Source: Cryptomeria japonica
Taxonomy: Eukaryota; Streptophyta; Pinopsida; Cupressales; Cupressaceae
DNA: 58,000 bases
Direction: 5' to 3'
NCBI RefSeq assembly: GCF_030272615.1
Contig: NC_081407.1
Location: forward strand, 149,793,744-149,851,743
The translations under genes and the position numbers were made by a program. The notes beneath the pieces are model-generated. The model worked only from the letters and a program-made list of their open reading frames with translations. It was not told the origin of the DNA and did not search any database. Shown piece by piece: positions 55,270-58,000 of the stretch (position 1 is the first letter of the stretch; every line of letters starts with the position of its first letter).

Positions 55270-56378
55270 TGTTGGATATTGTTTCTGCTAGGATATGTTG
55301 TTGTCATTGATGTCAGCATATTCCTGTGTTTTGGTGTTGCAGAGAGTTGTTTGGTGATCTGGTATTTCATTGAGTTGATATGGTTGGTTTATTTGTTTAG
55401 GATGCCAGAATACTTCATCCCTTATTGGTTTCAATGATTTGGAAGTTTACTTGATCATATCATTTGATCCAGTTTGAAGTTTAGTATTTTTGTTCAATGG
55501 TTGGCAGATTCTGGTATTTGATCCATTGTGCTCCGGTATGATCATATCTTTGGTTACGGATTTGGGAGAATGTTTTGGATATTCATGTGTATCTTCATTT
55601 TAGATGGTTCATGATTTGGTGCTCCACAAGTCATCTTTCTAGTCCGAATTGTTGTTATTTGGTGTTCTTGTGAGTTAGCATGTTGATCGATGAAGATTTG
55701 AATAAGTGGTGTTGGTGCATCTAATGCGGATGGTTTTAATGTGCTTGTTGGTATTTTTTGATCATTTCCTATTTGTTTTGGTGGTTCACATTGATCCTTG
55801 TGTGCAACATTGATGATTTTGTTGATCCGGTGATATTCTTCGTGTTATGCAGTATTTTTGTTGGTGTAGCATGTTGGCAGGATTTCTGGTGGTGATGCGT
55901 GTTTGGAGATTTGGTTTAGGTCAATGCTATGTCATCTATAATATTATATTGGTCTAGTGGTATACTTATGTATAATGTGATGTAATTTTGTAATTGAGGG
56001 TTGAGGGTTTGGCCGACCTTGTAGTCAAGGTTGATGAATTGTAAAAATAGGTGTTAAATTCATGTAATTTGGGCGTGGTTGTAGTGTCTGCATTATCAAA
56101 GAGTGGTGTATGTGCACATAAGATAATTTATCTTTTGGTATGGAGTATTGAGAAGAGATTAATGCAGCTCAAACAAATGAGCTTAACCAGAATTGTCATT
56201 AGGCATTAACAGATGCTATTTTTGTAGTTCATGTAATCTAGATTGTAGTCCAATCATTATTGTAAGGTACTGAACATTCCCTGAGGATTGGAGCCTTATG
56301 GGTCATTATATCTTGAGCAGTGAGCTCTAGGCAATGTGCCTAAAAGCATGTGCATTCTCCATTGTAATATTTACACAT

Positions 56379-56383
56379 ACTAC
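56379..56383. repeat. Target-site duplication of inner solo LTR, left (ACTAC)
   Basis: Repeated exactly at 57350-57354. Confidence 0.92.
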
Positions 56384-57349
56384 TGCTGAAGAGGGGGAAA
56401 TGAGATGAAAGGTAAAATTATCAATAACGCAATGAAATAAGCATGAAAACACTAAAACATCAAAAGATCATTTTATACCTTTGCTATTTTACCCCTCGCT
56501 TGGATTGAACCTTCAGTGAAGTTGAATAGCGCCTCTCTTCAACTTAATTGAATGGTCTCCTTCTTGATGGATGTGGAATGCTCTCCAAATGCTCAACAAG
56601 GTAAGTAGATTGTTGGATTGGATTTGGATTGAAAGATTAAGGATGGATGGATTTGATACAAGATTATGAAGAGGATGAAAGAAGAAATAAGCAGCATGAT
56701 AATGCATGAGAAGTTGATGATTTGTGAGGAGAATAGGCTCCAATTTATAGATTGGAGAAGGCCAATGGAGGGCCAAAATTGATTTGATCATGAAGGGTTG
56801 AGATTGATTTTAGATAGAAGGCATGGATCAAAGGTGCCTTGGAAAAATAAACAAGAATATAAAATTCCTTGGAAAAAGGGGGGAGAAATTTGAATTTCAA
56901 ATATGAGGAATTAAAAATTCCAAAATAAGGATGCATTGAGGGATTCAAAGAAATTTGAATTTCTTTGAGAGACTCAATGTTGATGTGACATGAGTGGGAA
57001 TTAAAAATTGAGGGATAATGATAAGCACGATTATAAGAGATTCCAAAAGGATTAATTAGGCTGAGTGGGATTAGGAAAAATGATCTGCAGGAATCACATG
57101 ACTAGGTTAATTAATTAAAATTAATTAATCAAGTGGGTTTAGAGGAAATAATTATTGGAGGGGACTATAGAAGAATAGGGGAATAATTATTTTATTTGAT
57201 AAATTAATTATTGGATAATAGGGATAGAATTAATTAAATTAGATTTAATTTGTTTCGAGAGGAATGAGGACAACACAATTAAATTAATTAATTATGTTGA
57301 TAGGCTTAAATTAATTAAATATTAATTTAATTAATTCTAGGTGTCTACA
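56384..57349 (-). mobile_element. Solo LTR (inner), Tat-like by its start
   Basis: 966 bp. On the minus strand it begins TGTAGACACCTAGAATTAAT and ends CTCTTCAGCA, with ACTAC flanking both sides. The TGTAGAC start and the AATTAATTAAAT-rich first part resemble the LTRs of A and B. A TATAAATT on the minus strand near 56744-56750 may be its TATA box. Confidence 0.9.
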
Positions 57350-57550
57350 ACTACATAGTATCATCTTATTGTGGGTAGGTTCCCACGAACCGTCTTTTCC
57401 AAGTAAAAATATTGGTGTTATGTGTGTTGTTATTGTCTTTATCTTTATTCTTGTTGTAGTTGATTGAAATTTGAGATTGTGCTTAATTGATTTAATCCAG
57501 TGAAAACTAATTCACCCCTTGTCAGTTTTCCTTCATTGTTGTTGCCAACA

Positions 57551-58000
57551 GGTTTACCTTGCGGTGTAATGTTAGCCCATGAGAATTAATTTGTTTTTTG
57601 AACTGAGACCCCTTCCATCCACCTTGAAAGCGATCTGGCCAATGCATGAGTTGGTCACAATGAATTCCCCCTCCACTGAAAACAAGATCCCTCTTTCTCA
57701 CAGTCAGAATAGTGAGTGAGGAGGAGCAAAACTCTTCACCCACAATAGGGGAAAATGCAAAAACCTTTGTATTCAACACAAAGCTTTTAAATGGCTCTGA
57801 TAATTTAGAGCCGCAGAGAAAGTGAGTTGATGAATTACTGTGGTAGTGTTTCTCAAGTTTGTGAGCTTCATGTATTGAATCGTCCTCTTCCTCTCTGGGT
57901 AAGATGTTTCGAGAGACAAAAGGATTGCACAACAAACACAATGGCAGCATGGCATATAATGTAATTGGTCGATTCAAAGTATATGAGTTTGAATCTCCTG
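57551..58000. other. Flank right of solo LTR, unassigned
   Basis: GGTTT target duplication at 57551-57555, then the end of the tandem-repeat unit (ACCTTGCGGTGTAATGTTAG), then sequence with no gene I recognise. A 151-codon minus-strand ORF (57977-57522) crosses the LTR border, so at least its end is accidental. Confidence 0.5.

Larger units (their letters stand above)
55270..57550 (+). mobile_element. Copia-like solo LTR (outer), interrupted by another solo LTR
   Basis: Begins TGTTGGATATTGTTTCTG and ends GTTGTTGCCAACA: the 6-bp inverted ends TGTTGG...CCAACA are typical of plant Copia LTRs, as are GTTGTCATTGATGTCAGCAT near the start and ACTAATTCACCCCTTGTCAG near the end. Flanked by GGTTT on both sides, so it is a solo LTR left by recombination. 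Without the inner insertion it is about 1,310 bp. Confidence 0.88.

Noticed and set aside
57522-57977. 151-codon minus-strand ORF at the right edge
   Set aside because: It crosses the border of a solo LTR, and no motif is recognisable; at best its first part is a relic continuing outside the window.

Overview
The window is nuclear DNA of a plant, almost certainly a species with a large, repeat-rich genome. A gymnosperm is my guess, not shown by the sequence. The plant assignment rests on Ty3/gypsy retrotransposons of the Tat type (second, archaeal-like RNase H), a chromodomain chromovirus primed by initiator tRNA-Met, a plant mobile domain (PMD) reading frame and a plant-type LINE ORF1 fragment. 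I find no intact host gene, rRNA, tRNA or CRISPR. Nearly all recognisable sequence is nested, decaying retrotransposon.

Layout. 28-1872: LTR (element A, minus strand) whose primer-binding site lies at the left edge, so its body is outside the window. 1873-24950: remnant of a plus-strand Tat-like element B (gag, protease, RT, RNase H, archaeal-type RNase H, integrase, a long 3' region with an antisense PMD frame, then a 3' LTR). B is split by element F (7160-14978), a complete gag-only element with 5-bp target duplications ATACT. 24950-29029: AT-rich DNA with a LINE ORF1 fragment, an (AT)n microsatellite and a degenerate CCCTAA-type array. 29030-52051: element D, a second Tat-like element of about 13.8 kb, with archaeal-type RNase H upstream of RT and two extra frames behind integrase, one antisense and one long sense frame with a coiled coil. 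D is split by E (31745-40926), a complete minus-strand chromovirus flanked by CTGGC. 52052-58000: unassigned AT-rich DNA, then a Copia-like solo LTR (55270-57550, flanks GGTTT) that itself contains a minus-strand solo LTR (56384-57349, flanks ACTAC).

How the parts relate. F encodes gag/protease-like protein but no RT or integrase, and its primer-binding site matches that of A over the first 14 bases, so it probably depended on enzymes of an A/B-type Tat element. Insertion order is readable: B before F, D before E, outer solo LTR before inner.

Most notable signals: (1) two arrays of a 9-bp motif, TAGCRCRTA, repeated at an exact 21-bp step, one ahead of B gag on the plus strand and one ahead of the antisense PMD frame on the minus strand; (2) the unrecognised ~1,350-codon sense frame and divergent antisense frame of D; (3) the archaeal-type RNase H placed before RT in D; (4) a stop-codon spectrum in D of 25 TAG, 4 TGA, 0 TAA, which looks like CHG-methylation decay; (5) a hairpin repeated three times in the transcribed leader of F.
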